DNA of 64,000 nt from an uncultured Sphingobium sp. (GTDB taxonomy: Bacteria > Pseudomonadota > Alphaproteobacteria > Sphingomonadales > Sphingomonadaceae), in assembly GCA_946885845.1 (NCBI GenBank), contig CAMPHJ010000006.1:62001-126000 (forward strand), written 5' to 3'. Of the stretch, positions 8,726 to 16,622 are shown one piece after another (positions within the stretch are counted from its first letter, which is position 1; each line of letters begins with the position of its first letter). The notes below the pieces were generated by a model, which was given only the letters and a program-made list of their open reading frames with translations, was not told the origin of the DNA and did not search any database. The position numbers were made by a program, and so were the translations under genes.

Positions 8726-9688
8726 TTATTCAGCGCGCAGTTCGGCCAGTTCGTCCGCCGACAGCTTCAGGCTCGCGGCCTTCACGCTTTCCTCGATGCG
8801 TTCCGGGCTGGACGCGCCAAAGATCGGGATGACCTGACCCGGCTGGTTGATCAGGTAGGCCAGCACGACTTCAGCCACGGTGACGTCATGGCGCTGGGCC
8901 ACCGCCTTGGCGGCTGCAAAGCGGCCTTCGTTCGCTGGATTGTCGTAAAAGCCCTGCAGCGCTTCGGCGACGTCGCCCTTTTCCAGCATGCTGAAATAGC
9001 CACGGCTCTGCGCGCAATAGGGGATGATGGCGACGCCTGCGTCCTTCAGCGCGGCGCCATGATCTTCGAAATACAGCTGATAGCCCTGCTGCATCGCATT
9101 GCCTTCATTGGGCTTCGCCAGGCCCCAGAAAGGCTCGACCGCGGCAAAGCCGGTCTTGCCGTTCGCCTTGGCATAGGCATTGGCTTCCAGCACGCGGTCT
9201 GCGGTCCAGTTGGACGCGCCGAACCAGCGGATCTTGCCCGCAGCCTTCTGTTCGTTCAGGAAATCGATCAGTTCCGCGACCGGCGTTTCCGGGTTGTCCA
9301 TGTGCAGCCAGTAAAGGTCGATCGCGTCGACGCCCAGATGGTCCAGGCTTTCATTCAGGTCGCTGGCGATGTCGGTCGGATTGACGCGGTTGCGATAGTC
9401 GCCCACGCGCATGTCGAAAAATCCGCCCTTGGTGGCGACGACGACATCTTCGCGCTTCTGCGTCTTCAGCCACGCGCCGATCGCGCGTTCGCTCGCGCCC
9501 TTGGGGGCGTCGGGCATCCAGTCGCCATAGGAACGGGCGGAATCGACGAAGTTGCCGCCCAGCGCTGCGAACTTGTCCAGGATGGCGTTGGACCGGTCCT
9601 GGTCCAGGTTCCAGCCTAGCATATTGGTGCCATAGCAGAGCTGGCTGACCTGCAGGTCGGTGTTGGCGAGCGTTACTTTCGAAAGCAT
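8726..9688 (-). CDS. Aldo/keto reductase
   Basis: 320 residues from the ATG at 9688, which has caggaga just upstream; the frame extends further upstream without a better site. NADPH-dependent reductase of the AKR superfamily: FVDSARSYG (Asp, Tyr), VVATKGG (Lys) and YWLHMDN (His) give the catalytic tetrad, and GASNWTADRV plus IPIFGASSPERI mark the barrel and cofactor-binding strands. Reduces aldehydes or ketones; substrate unknown. Monocistronic. Confidence 0.88.
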   Translation of the reverse strand: MLSKVTLANTDLQVSQLCYGTNMLGWNLDQDRSNAILDKFAALGGNFVDSARSYGDWMPDAPKGASERAIGAWLKTQKREDVVVATKGGFFDMRVGDYRNRVNPTDIASDLNESLDHLGVDAIDLYWLHMDNPETPVAELIDFLNEQKAAGKIRWFGASNWTADRVLEANAYAKANGKTGFAAVEPFWGLAKPNEGNAMQQGYQLYFEDHGAALKDAGVAIIPYCAQSRGYFSMLEKGDVAEALQGFYDNPANEGRFAAAKAVAQRHDVTVAEVVLAYLINQPGQVIPIFGASSPERIEESVKAASLKLSADELAELRAE

Positions 9689-9833
9689 GGCATTCTCCTG
9701 AATGGATAGGTCGACCTTTCCGCGGGAACGGTCTCGCTTTTTTAGGGCGGGCCCGGGGCCGCGCGGGCGATGTTTGGTGCATCGCTTGCCTTCCTGTGCG
9801 TTACGCATTGCGACAGCGAAAGGGAAGGGGATT

Positions 9834-9888
9834 GTGCCAAATACTCGCTGACCGGCGCCTTTTGGTGCGATGACTGCGGTATTGGCAC
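9834..9888. promoter_or_regulatory. Inverted repeat upstream of the Lrp pair
   Basis: GTGCCAAATAC at 9834-9844 is matched by GTATTGGCAC at 9879-9888, with a further ttttggtgc in between. It lies in the gap between the divergent reductase and the tandem Lrp/AsnC genes. Lrp-family proteins bind repeated or palindromic sites as octamers, so this is a natural operator candidate. Confidence 0.45.
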
Positions 9889-9981
9889 GGGCATGGTTGG
9901 CCCCCTTCGCGCGGGATCATGACATCTGGCGCTCGTTGATTCGGCGCGCTATGGTCCCGCCAAATTGAGAGGTGGGCAAGA

Positions 9982-10464
9982 ATGCAGATACGTAGCGGGC
10001 GGACGATGACGCCGCCGCCGCTGGATGCTCTGGACACGAGCATCATTGAAATTCTACGGACCAACGGGCGGGCTACCAATCAGGACGTGGCCAAGCAATT
10101 GTCCGTCACTGCCGCCACGGTTTCGGCGCGTCTGCAAAAACTGGAAGATGGCCGCGCCATGCGGGTCGTTGCCGTCACGGACTTTGCGGCTCTGGGCTAC
10201 AACATCATCATCGCGGTGGGGGTCAAGATTTGGGGTCGCAGCGCGCAGGATGTCGGGCGCGACCTGGCGAATTTCCCCGAAGTGTTGAGCGTCAACATCA
10301 TGAACGGCGCGAACGACCTTGAACTGCTCGTCGCCCTGCACGACTTTTCGGAAATTCAGAACTTCCTCTACGACCATATCGCCGGGATTGAGGGTGTGGC
10401 GCATCTGGAATCCGGGATCGCGGTCGACATCGTCAAATATGAATTCAACGTGGCGCCGCTGTGA
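9982..10464 (+). CDS. Lrp/AsnC family transcriptional regulator (first of a pair)
   Basis: 160 residues. N-terminal winged helix (LDTSIIEILRTNGRATNQDVAKQLSVTAATVSARLQKLE) followed by the RAM ligand-binding domain. The stop overlaps the GTG of the second regulator, so the two are co-translated. The second in-frame ATG at residue 9 (MTPPPLDALD) is an alternative start. It probably senses an amino acid or a pathway acid. Confidence 0.87.
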   Translation: MQIRSGRTMTPPPLDALDTSIIEILRTNGRATNQDVAKQLSVTAATVSARLQKLEDGRAMRVVAVTDFAALGYNIIIAVGVKIWGRSAQDVGRDLANFPEVLSVNIMNGANDLELLVALHDFSEIQNFLYDHIAGIEGVAHLESGIAVDIVKYEFNVAPL

Positions 10465-10949
10465 GCGGGGCAAGTTGGCAGCGCCTGGACGCGCTGGACC
10501 GCAAGATTGTCGAGAAACTGGGCCGCGACGCACGCATTTCCAACCGCGCCATCGCCGCCGAACTGGGCGTGACCGAAGGCACGATCCGCTCGCGCATCAA
10601 ACGGTTGCAGAATGAAGGGCTGATCCAGTTCACGGTGGTCAAGGATTTCCGCATGGCGGGGTCGCCCAACCTGTGCATGCTGGGGATCGACGCCGACCCG
10701 TCCTGCGTGTCGGACCTGGCCGAAACGATCCGCCAGATCCCGGAAATCAACTGCGTCGTGCTGATGCTGGGCAGGTTCAGCCTGCTCGCCATGGGCCTGT
10801 TCACCAATATCGAACAGCTGAACGAGATCGTGATCGACCAGATCCGCAGCTTGCCGGGCGTTCGCCGCGTGGAAACGTCGATATCGGTCCACAATCTGAA
10901 ATATGACCCGACCATCGCCAAGATCACGTCGGGGCCAAAGGTGGACTAA
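10461..10949 (+). CDS. Lrp/AsnC family transcriptional regulator (second of a pair)
   Basis: 162 residues with GTG start in a GTGA overlap with the first regulator. LDALDRKIVEKLGRDARISNRAIAAELGVTEGTIRSRIKRLQ is the helix-turn-helix; the C-terminal RAM domain ends in a VETSISVHNLKYD block. The two paralogues are clearly diverged, so they may form a hetero-oligomer, as known for some paired Lrp-like proteins. The convergent AEC transporter gene is downstream. Confidence 0.87.
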   Translation: MSGASWQRLDALDRKIVEKLGRDARISNRAIAAELGVTEGTIRSRIKRLQNEGLIQFTVVKDFRMAGSPNLCMLGIDADPSCVSDLAETIRQIPEINCVVLMLGRFSLLAMGLFTNIEQLNEIVIDQIRSLPGVRRVETSISVHNLKYDPTIAKITSGPKVD

Positions 10950-10950
10950 A

Positions 10951-10984
10951 GCATCGCGCGGAAAAGTGGGAACCGGTTTTCCGC
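10951..10984 (+). repeat. Dispersed GGAAAAGTGGGAACCGGTTTTCC element
   Basis: gcatcgcgcggaaaagtggg continues into aaccggttttccgc; this small palindromic element recurs in opposite orientation at 58268-58301. It starts 2 bp after the second Lrp stop, in a convergent gap, which suits a role in transcription termination. Confidence 0.75.
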
Positions 10985-11006
10985 AACAGGCGATGCGGCA
11001 TCAACT

Positions 11007-11945
11007 CTAGCCCCCCAACCACCACAGCACGGCGATCAACGACAGTGAAGCCAGGGAAGTGGTCAGCGTCACCGCCCAGGCGCTCAATTCCATCGCCCAC
11101 CGTCCGGCCTTGCCCGCCAGCACGAAACTGGACGCACCGCACGGCATCGCCGCCATCAGGACCGCGGTCTTGGCCCATAGCGGCTGCATCGGCGGCAACA
11201 TCATCACGAACCCGGCGGTGATCAGCGGATGCACCCCCAGCTTCAGCGCCAGCGACCGCCCGATCGGCGCGGGCGCGGCGCTTTGCCGGGGCAGGGCGAT
11301 GAAAATCCCGATGGCGGTCAGTGCACAGGGCGCCGTCGCCTGCGCCAGCGTCGCCAACAGCACGTCCATCGGCCCGCTCAACGGCAGGCGCAGCATCGAC
11401 CACAACATCCCCATCACCGCCATCAGGATCAGCGCGTTGCGCGACACCGCCAGCGCCGCCAGCCTGACCCCCTTCATCGTGCCATGGCCGTGGTTGGACG
11501 CCATTTCGCTGACGACCATGCCAACGGTAAAGATGACCGCGGAATAGATCAGCATCGCGACTGCCACCGGCGCCACCGCCTCTTTGCCGAATGTCAGCAG
11601 CGCAATGGGCAATCCGACAAAGCCGGTATTGCTGAAACAGCTGCACAGCCCTGCGATATTGGCTTCGCTGCTCGTCCGGCCCAGCCATTTTTCAATAGCG
11701 AAACCGATGGCATAGGTGGCCAGCGCGCCGCCGGTCACGGCGACGAACATCGACGGCGCGGCCAGGTCGTCCGGGTCCATCTGCGCGATCGACCGGAATG
11801 TCAGCACCGGCAGGGTGATGCCGATGACAAAGCGGTTCAGCACCTCAAATGCGCGATCGCCCAGCAAATTGGTGCGGCCACAGCCATAGCCCAGCAGGAT
11901 CAGGCCAAAGACCGGCACCAGCGCGCCCAATATCGTTATCGCCAT
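11007..11945 (-). CDS. AEC family transporter (auxin efflux carrier type)
   Basis: 312 residues of an inner-membrane carrier with about ten hydrophobic spans. The fold opens with ILGALVPVFGLILLGYGCG, includes FSNTGFVGLPIALLTFG (the conserved N-x-G helix break) and ends with a hydrophobic ALSLIAVLWWLGG. AEC proteins move organic acids such as malate or malonate, or related solutes. It converges with the Lrp pair, which could regulate it. Confidence 0.85.
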   Translation of the reverse strand: MAITILGALVPVFGLILLGYGCGRTNLLGDRAFEVLNRFVIGITLPVLTFRSIAQMDPDDLAAPSMFVAVTGGALATYAIGFAIEKWLGRTSSEANIAGLCSCFSNTGFVGLPIALLTFGKEAVAPVAVAMLIYSAVIFTVGMVVSEMASNHGHGTMKGVRLAALAVSRNALILMAVMGMLWSMLRLPLSGPMDVLLATLAQATAPCALTAIGIFIALPRQSAAPAPIGRSLALKLGVHPLITAGFVMMLPPMQPLWAKTAVLMAAMPCGASSFVLAGKAGRWAMELSAWAVTLTTSLASLSLIAVLWWLGG

Positions 11946-12067
11946 CGAAGGATCGTCACCGCGGAAAAGGAGGCTGCGCGGCGCTTACGGGCAGGGAAAG
12001 CATCGGATATTGTCCTAAAATGACGGATGGCCCACGTTGATTAGTTGGATTAGCGTCGCCCCTTATC

Positions 12068-12264
12068 GTGTTCCTGCGAAGGCAGGAACCCAGTTCCGAC
12101 CTCTGTTGATGCAGGCTACCCCCGGACTAGGCTCCTGCCTGCGCAGGAGCACGTGGTGATTAGGTTGCCGCGTTCCCAGCGTGTTCCTGCGCAGGCAGGA
12201 ACCCAGTTCCGACCTCTGTTGATACAGGCAACCCCCGGACTGGGCTCCTGCCTTCGCAGGAGCA
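12068..12264. repeat. Tandem pair of dispersed palindromic repeats
   Basis: Two near-identical units, 12068-12152 and 12181-12264, each with a gttcctgcgaaggcaggaac arm and a reverse ggctcctgcc..gcaggagcac arm. They share the internal cagttccgacctctgttgat, so this looks like a recent local duplication. The core is the same family as at 5977 and 52054. The rest of the 12024-12393 gap shows no gene. Confidence 0.85.
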
Positions 12265-12393
12265 CGGGGGTGGTCAGGCAACGATGTCGGTGAACAGGTC
12301 GCGCCAATCAGGATTTACCTCTTCGTGGCGATCCGCGCTTTACCGTCATGACAAAGCCGTGCGCGCTGCTTCGTCATGACGATTTGCGCGTCC

Positions 12394-13293
12394 TTACCCC
12401 ATTTTGGGCGGTTCGATCCCGGCATTGTCGCACGCAAAGTTCAACAGCGCGCTGTAGTCCTTCGACGCATAGTCGGTCGCGCGTGCTGCGCCGAACGCGG
12501 CATGGGCGGCTGCGCCCATGGGCAGGCCGACGCGGTTTTCCGCCGCTGCATTCATCGCCAGCGTCAGGTCCTTGAACGCCAGGTCGATGGTAAAGCCCGG
12601 TTCGATGTCGCCCTTCAGCGCCTTGTTGACCATCAACACGTGGAACTGCCCATTACGGGCGGTGGTGCCGCCGGTCACATCATGGATGGTCTGGATGTCC
12701 AGCCCCAGCTTCGTGCCCAGCGTCAGCGATTCCGCGACGATCTGCGCGGTCGACAACAGCATGAAGTTGTTGATCACCTTCATGCGGCTGCCCATGCCGG
12801 GCTTGCCACAGCGGAAGATGTCGGTGCCCATGGCGTTCAGCGCGGGTTCGACGCGCGCGAAATCCGCATCTTCTGCGCCCACCATGAACAGCGATTCCCC
12901 GCGCTCGGCATGCAGGGCCAGTCGGCCGATCGGTGCATCGACAAAGCCGATACCCTTGGCGGCGCAGGCGGCGGCGACGCGGTCGGTGCCCTTGGCGTCG
13001 ATGGTCGACAGGTCCATCAGCACAGCGCTCGCATCGATGTTCGCCAGCACGCCATCTTCGCCCAGCACCACGGCTTCCACATGCTGCGTCGCGGGCAGCA
13101 CGGTGATGACGATGTCCTGTCCCCGGCTCGCTTCGGCTATGCTTGCCGCCTTCGTCGCGCCCAACGCGGCTACGCTGTCCATCTTCGCATCGTCAATGTC
13201 GAAAACAGTGACGGCAAAGCCCTTGCGTTGCAGGTTGGACGACATTGGCAGGCCCATCGCGCCCAGGCCGATAAAACCGATCTTGGTGGTCAT
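12394..13293 (-). CDS. NAD(P)-dependent oxidoreductase, 3-hydroxyisobutyrate dehydrogenase family
   Basis: 299 residues from the ATG at 13293 behind gagaggaaa. N-terminal Rossmann motif IGFIGLGAMGLPMSSNL, DLSTID, and the substrate-binding GMGSRMKVINN (catalytic Lys) identify the beta-hydroxyacid dehydrogenase family. Possible substrates include 3-hydroxyisobutyrate, tartronate semialdehyde and related hydroxyacids. It is the last gene in a minus-strand group with CaiB and the hydratase, separated by a repeat-filled 186-bp gap, so it may have its own transcript. Confidence 0.85.
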   Translation of the reverse strand: MTTKIGFIGLGAMGLPMSSNLQRKGFAVTVFDIDDAKMDSVAALGATKAASIAEASRGQDIVITVLPATQHVEAVVLGEDGVLANIDASAVLMDLSTIDAKGTDRVAAACAAKGIGFVDAPIGRLALHAERGESLFMVGAEDADFARVEPALNAMGTDIFRCGKPGMGSRMKVINNFMLLSTAQIVAESLTLGTKLGLDIQTIHDVTGGTTARNGQFHVLMVNKALKGDIEPGFTIDLAFKDLTLAMNAAAENRVGLPMGAAAHAAFGAARATDYASKDYSALLNFACDNAGIEPPKMG

Positions 13294-13339
13294 GCTATTT
13301 CCTCTCGATTTCGGGGCCGGTACGCCCGGATAGATCAAT

Positions 13340-13475
13340 CTCTCTTCCCCTCCCGCACGCGGGAGGGGTTAGGGGTGGGCGCGAGCGGAGCTAGCTTCCA
13401 CGGTGGCCCCAACCACGCAGATGTCGCGCTGGCCCACCCCCCGGCTCCCTCCCGCCTGCGCGAGGGGGAGCAAGG
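13340..13475. repeat. Composite inverted repeat with CCCCTCCCGC/GCGGGAGGGG hairpin
   Basis: A perfect 10-bp stem with 2-base loop at 13347-13368, followed by aggggtgggc and, 60 bases on, its inverted counterpart gcccacccc and an imperfect second hairpin ending near 13473. The whole can fold as a long double hairpin. Such units are often dispersed in sphingomonad genomes (from general knowledge); only this copy is seen here. Confidence 0.6.
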
Positions 13476-13479
13476 TTCG

Positions 13480-14745
13480 TCAATGCAGCTTTTCCGCGAT
13501 AACCCCCGTTTCGACAAGCTCTGCAATCGTCGCCTCATCGATGCCCAGCAAATCCGTCAGCACGCCGCGCGTGTCCTCACCCGAACGGGGCGGGGCACGG
13601 CGATAATCGGCGGGCGTCCTGGAAAATTTGCCGGGATAGCCCAGCACCTTCACCACCGTCCCGTCGGACCGCACCATTTCGCGGATCACGCCGCGCGCTT
13701 CGATCTGCGGATCGGCCAATATGTGGGGAATGTCGTTCACCCGTCCGCCCGGCAATTTGGCGGCTTCCATCGCGGCGATCAGGTCGTCGGACTTCCACTT
13801 GGCGATGGCGGGCCGCATTTCGTCCTGCAAGGCATGGCGGTTGGGCGACCGTCCGCCATTATCGATGAAGCGCGGATCGTCGGGCAGGTCGGGCCGCCCG
13901 ATCAGCTCGCAAAAGCTGCGGAACTGCCGATCATTGCCCAGCGCCACCAATATGTCGCCGTCGGAACAGGCAAAATCCTGATAGGGAACGGTGTTGGGAT
14001 GTTCATTGCCCAACCGGCGCGGGATCATCCCGCCGTTCATGTAATTGCTCGCCTGATTGGCCAGCAACGCCACCTGCGTGTCCAGCAGCGCCATGTCGAT
14101 ATGCTGGCCTTCGCCGGTGCGGTCGCGATGGGCCAGTGCCGCCAGAATGGAAATGGACGAATAAAGCCCCGTGACCAGGTCGCTGATGGGAATGCCGACC
14201 TTGATCGGCCCGCCGCCCGCTTCATCGTCGGGCCGTCCGGTGATCGACATCAGGCCGCTCATCCCCTGGATCAAAAAGTCGTATCCACCGCGATCCTTAT
14301 ACGGCCCGTCCTGCCCGAACCCGGTGATCGAACAATAGATCAGCTTGGGATTGACCGCCGACAGGGACGCATAATCCAGCCCATATTTCACCAGCCCGCC
14401 AACGCGGAAATTTTCCACGACGATATCGACGTCCGCCGCGATCCGGCGGATCAGCTCAGCGCCGCGCGGATCGGCCAGGTTGATCGCAGCCGACTTCTTG
14501 TTGCGGTTGGCGCACAGATAATAGGCCGCGTCCTTCGACCCGTCGTCCAGGAAGGGAGGACCCCAGCGGCGCGTGTCGTCGCCCTGTCCGGGCTGTTCGA
14601 TCTTGATGACCTCCGCGCCCAGATCGCCCAATATCTGCGTGGACCATGGCCCCGCCAGCACGCGGGACAGGTCCAGCACCTTGATCCCGGCCAAGGGACC
14701 GGTCGACTGCGCGCCATTGGCTTGCGGTGTCATGCTGTCGCTCAC
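13480..14745 (-). CDS. CaiB/BaiF family CoA-transferase
   Basis: 421 residues of a class III CoA-transferase, which moves CoA between carboxylic acids. GIKVLDLSRVLAGPW, YYLCANRNKKSAAIN, and DMALLDTQVALLANQ (the catalytic Asp) are conserved. Its start overlaps the stop of the upstream hydratase-family gene by 4 bp (14742-14745), so activation and isomerisation of the substrate are likely coupled steps. The donor and acceptor are unknown. Confidence 0.9.
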   Translation of the reverse strand: MSDSMTPQANGAQSTGPLAGIKVLDLSRVLAGPWSTQILGDLGAEVIKIEQPGQGDDTRRWGPPFLDDGSKDAAYYLCANRNKKSAAINLADPRGAELIRRIAADVDIVVENFRVGGLVKYGLDYASLSAVNPKLIYCSITGFGQDGPYKDRGGYDFLIQGMSGLMSITGRPDDEAGGGPIKVGIPISDLVTGLYSSISILAALAHRDRTGEGQHIDMALLDTQVALLANQASNYMNGGMIPRRLGNEHPNTVPYQDFACSDGDILVALGNDRQFRSFCELIGRPDLPDDPRFIDNGGRSPNRHALQDEMRPAIAKWKSDDLIAAMEAAKLPGGRVNDIPHILADPQIEARGVIREMVRSDGTVVKVLGYPGKFSRTPADYRRAPPRSGEDTRGVLTDLLGIDEATIAELVETGVIAEKLH

Positions 14746-15542
14746 TTGTCCTTATACTCCGGCGCGCGCTTGCCCAGAAATGCGGCAATCGCTTCATGAT
14801 GGTCTTCGCTATAATGGGCCAGCGCCTGATAGCCTGCCGCCATTTCCAGCAGCGTGGCCAGTTTCATGTCCGCGCCCTCACGCATCAGGCGCTTGGCCAT
14901 GCGGGTGGAATGGCCGGGGTTGGCGGCGATCTTGGTCGCCAATTCCACCGCCCGGTCCATCAGCTTGTCGGCGGGCAGCACTTCGGCCACCAGCCCATAT
15001 TCCAGCGCGGTCTTTGCATCGATGGCGTCGCCGGTCAGCGTCATGATGTTGGCGCGCTGCGGCCCGATCAGGCGCGGCAGCAGCCATCCGCCGCCGCCGC
15101 CGGGAATGATGCCCAGCTTGACATAGCTTTCCGCGACAACCGCCGTGTCGGCCATCAGGCGGATGTCGCACATGCAACTGATGTCGAGGCCAAGGCCGAT
15201 CGCCGCGCCATTGATGGCGGCGATGATGGGCACTTCCAGTTCCAGCAGGGCCGGGCCGATCATCTGCACGCTGGTGCGATAGCTGTTGCGGATTTCATAG
15301 GGCGATCCGCCGAACATGCCCGCCCGGTCCGCCATATTCTTGACATTGCCGCCTGCGCAGAACGCCTTGCCTTCGCCGGTCAGGACGATGGCTCGCACCG
15401 ACGTGTCGCGCGCCATCTGGCGACAGAAATCGACGATTGCCTCGCTATGTTCGACTTCGGAAATGGCGTTGCGTTCGGCAGGGCGGTTGAACCGGGCAAT
15501 GACGACGGGGCCATCGCGCTCGATGAGCAGAAACGGGTCCAA
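14742..15542 (-). CDS. Enoyl-CoA hydratase/isomerase family protein
   Basis: 266 residues of the crotonase fold. Oxyanion-hole segments AFCAGGN (60-66) and GLGLDISCMCD are present, with IIPGGGG. The two glutamates of classical enoyl-CoA hydratases (Glu144 and Glu164 in rat) align with Asp120 and Tyr140 here, so simple hydration is doubtful; an isomerase, hydrolase or C-C cleavage role is possible. First gene of the minus-strand operon and divergent from the LysR gene, with a LysR-type box in the gap. Confidence 0.85.
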   Translation of the reverse strand: MDPFLLIERDGPVVIARFNRPAERNAISEVEHSEAIVDFCRQMARDTSVRAIVLTGEGKAFCAGGNVKNMADRAGMFGGSPYEIRNSYRTSVQMIGPALLELEVPIIAAINGAAIGLGLDISCMCDIRLMADTAVVAESYVKLGIIPGGGGGWLLPRLIGPQRANIMTLTGDAIDAKTALEYGLVAEVLPADKLMDRAVELATKIAANPGHSTRMAKRLMREGADMKLATLLEMAAGYQALAHYSEDHHEAIAAFLGKRAPEYKDK

Positions 15543-15624
15543 AGTCGGCTCTCCTGAAAAAATAGGCGTTAAACCAATGCGGGAAATTGCCGCGCACGCT
15601 AGGCGTTGGCTCCTTTTCGCGCTA

Positions 15625-15649
15625 ATATTGATTTCCGCTTTATCGATAT
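15625..15649. promoter_or_regulatory. LysR-type box in the hydratase/LysR divergent gap
   Basis: ATATTGAT - 9 bases - ATCGATAT, an imperfect palindrome of the T-N11-A class. It lies 13 bp before the LysR start and 83 bp before the hydratase start. The same right arm and spacing recur at 16535-16559. Confidence 0.6.
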
Positions 15650-15661
15650 ACAGGGGCTATC

Positions 15662-16534
15662 GTGGAACTGCGCCAGCTGCGTTATTTCGTCACTCTTGCG
15701 GAAACCGGCAATTTCCACCGCGCCGCTGAACGGCTCAACATTTCCCAGCCGCCGCTGACCGTGGCCATCCGCAAGCTGGAGGCGGAACTGGGCGCGACGC
15801 TGTTCGACCGTGGGTCCAGGGGCGTGACGCTGACCCCGGCGGGGCGCAGCTCGCTCGAAATCGCGCGGGCGACGCTGGCGCAGGCCGACCGCTTTCGTGA
15901 AGCGGTGCGCGAAGGCGCCGTGGGCGAACGGGGGCGATTGCGCGTCGGCTTTGTCGGTTCGGCGACCTTTGAACTGCTGCCGCGCCTCATCACCGAATAT
16001 CGCCGCCGCTATCCCGCGGTGGAACTGGTTCTGGAAGAAGCGACCAGCACTGAAATCACGCGAAAACTGGCCGCCACGGAACTGGACGTCGGCCTGGTGC
16101 GGCTGCCCCTGCTGCACATCGCCGCTGTGGATACGCGGGTGATCGACCCGGACGAACTGCACGCCGCGATTCCTGACGGCAGCCCGTTCGCCAGCGCCGA
16201 CAGTGTCGAACTCAGCGCGCTGGCGCAGCAGCCGTTCATCCTGCAAAGCCGCATCAGCGTGCTTCACTCCATCACCCTCACCGCCTGTCAAAAGGCCGGG
16301 TTCATGCCCATCGTCGCGCAGGAGGCCGCGCAATTGAGCGCCGTCCTCGCCCTGGTGCGCTCCGGCCTTGGCGTCGCGCTCGTCCCGTCGCGCGCCGCCC
16401 GTTCGGTGCCGCAGGGCGTCCGCCTCGTCCGCCTCGCGCAGCAGGTGCCCGTACTGACTGGCGTCGCCCTCCCACGCGAACGCGCCTCGCCGCTCGCCCG
16501 CAACTTCGCGGCCATCGCTTCTGATAGTCAATAA
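15662..16534 (+). CDS. LysR family transcriptional regulator
   Basis: 290 residues from a GTG start with cagggg upstream. MELRQLRYFVTLAETGNFHRAAERLNISQPPLTVAIRKLE is a textbook LysR winged helix, followed by the periplasmic-binding-like effector domain. It is divergent from the hydratase-CaiB operon and 88 bp upstream of the acyl-CoA dehydrogenase pair. The two matching boxes flanking it suggest it controls both operons. Confidence 0.92.
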   Translation: MELRQLRYFVTLAETGNFHRAAERLNISQPPLTVAIRKLEAELGATLFDRGSRGVTLTPAGRSSLEIARATLAQADRFREAVREGAVGERGRLRVGFVGSATFELLPRLITEYRRRYPAVELVLEEATSTEITRKLAATELDVGLVRLPLLHIAAVDTRVIDPDELHAAIPDGSPFASADSVELSALAQQPFILQSRISVLHSITLTACQKAGFMPIVAQEAAQLSAVLALVRSGLGVALVPSRAARSVPQGVRLVRLAQQVPVLTGVALPRERASPLARNFAAIASDSQ

Positions 16535-16559
16535 ATATCACTTTGGGACCAATCGATAT
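16535..16559. promoter_or_regulatory. LysR-type box upstream of the acyl-CoA dehydrogenase pair
   Basis: ATATCACT - 9 bases - ATCGATAT. The right half-site and the 9-base spacing equal those at 15625-15649. It lies just after the LysR stop and 63 bp before the dehydrogenase start, a position suited to activation. Confidence 0.6.
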
Positions 16560-16622
16560 TGGACACCCGCCTCCACAAACGCGATCAGTCCACCACTTCA
16601 TTCATGGTTTGACGAGGCCGGC

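Noticed and set aside
12376..14799. An 800-codon plus-strand open frame across the CaiB and dehydrogenase genes
   Set aside because: Antisense to clearly conserved minus-strand enzymes; translation is low-complexity and crosses the repeat region.
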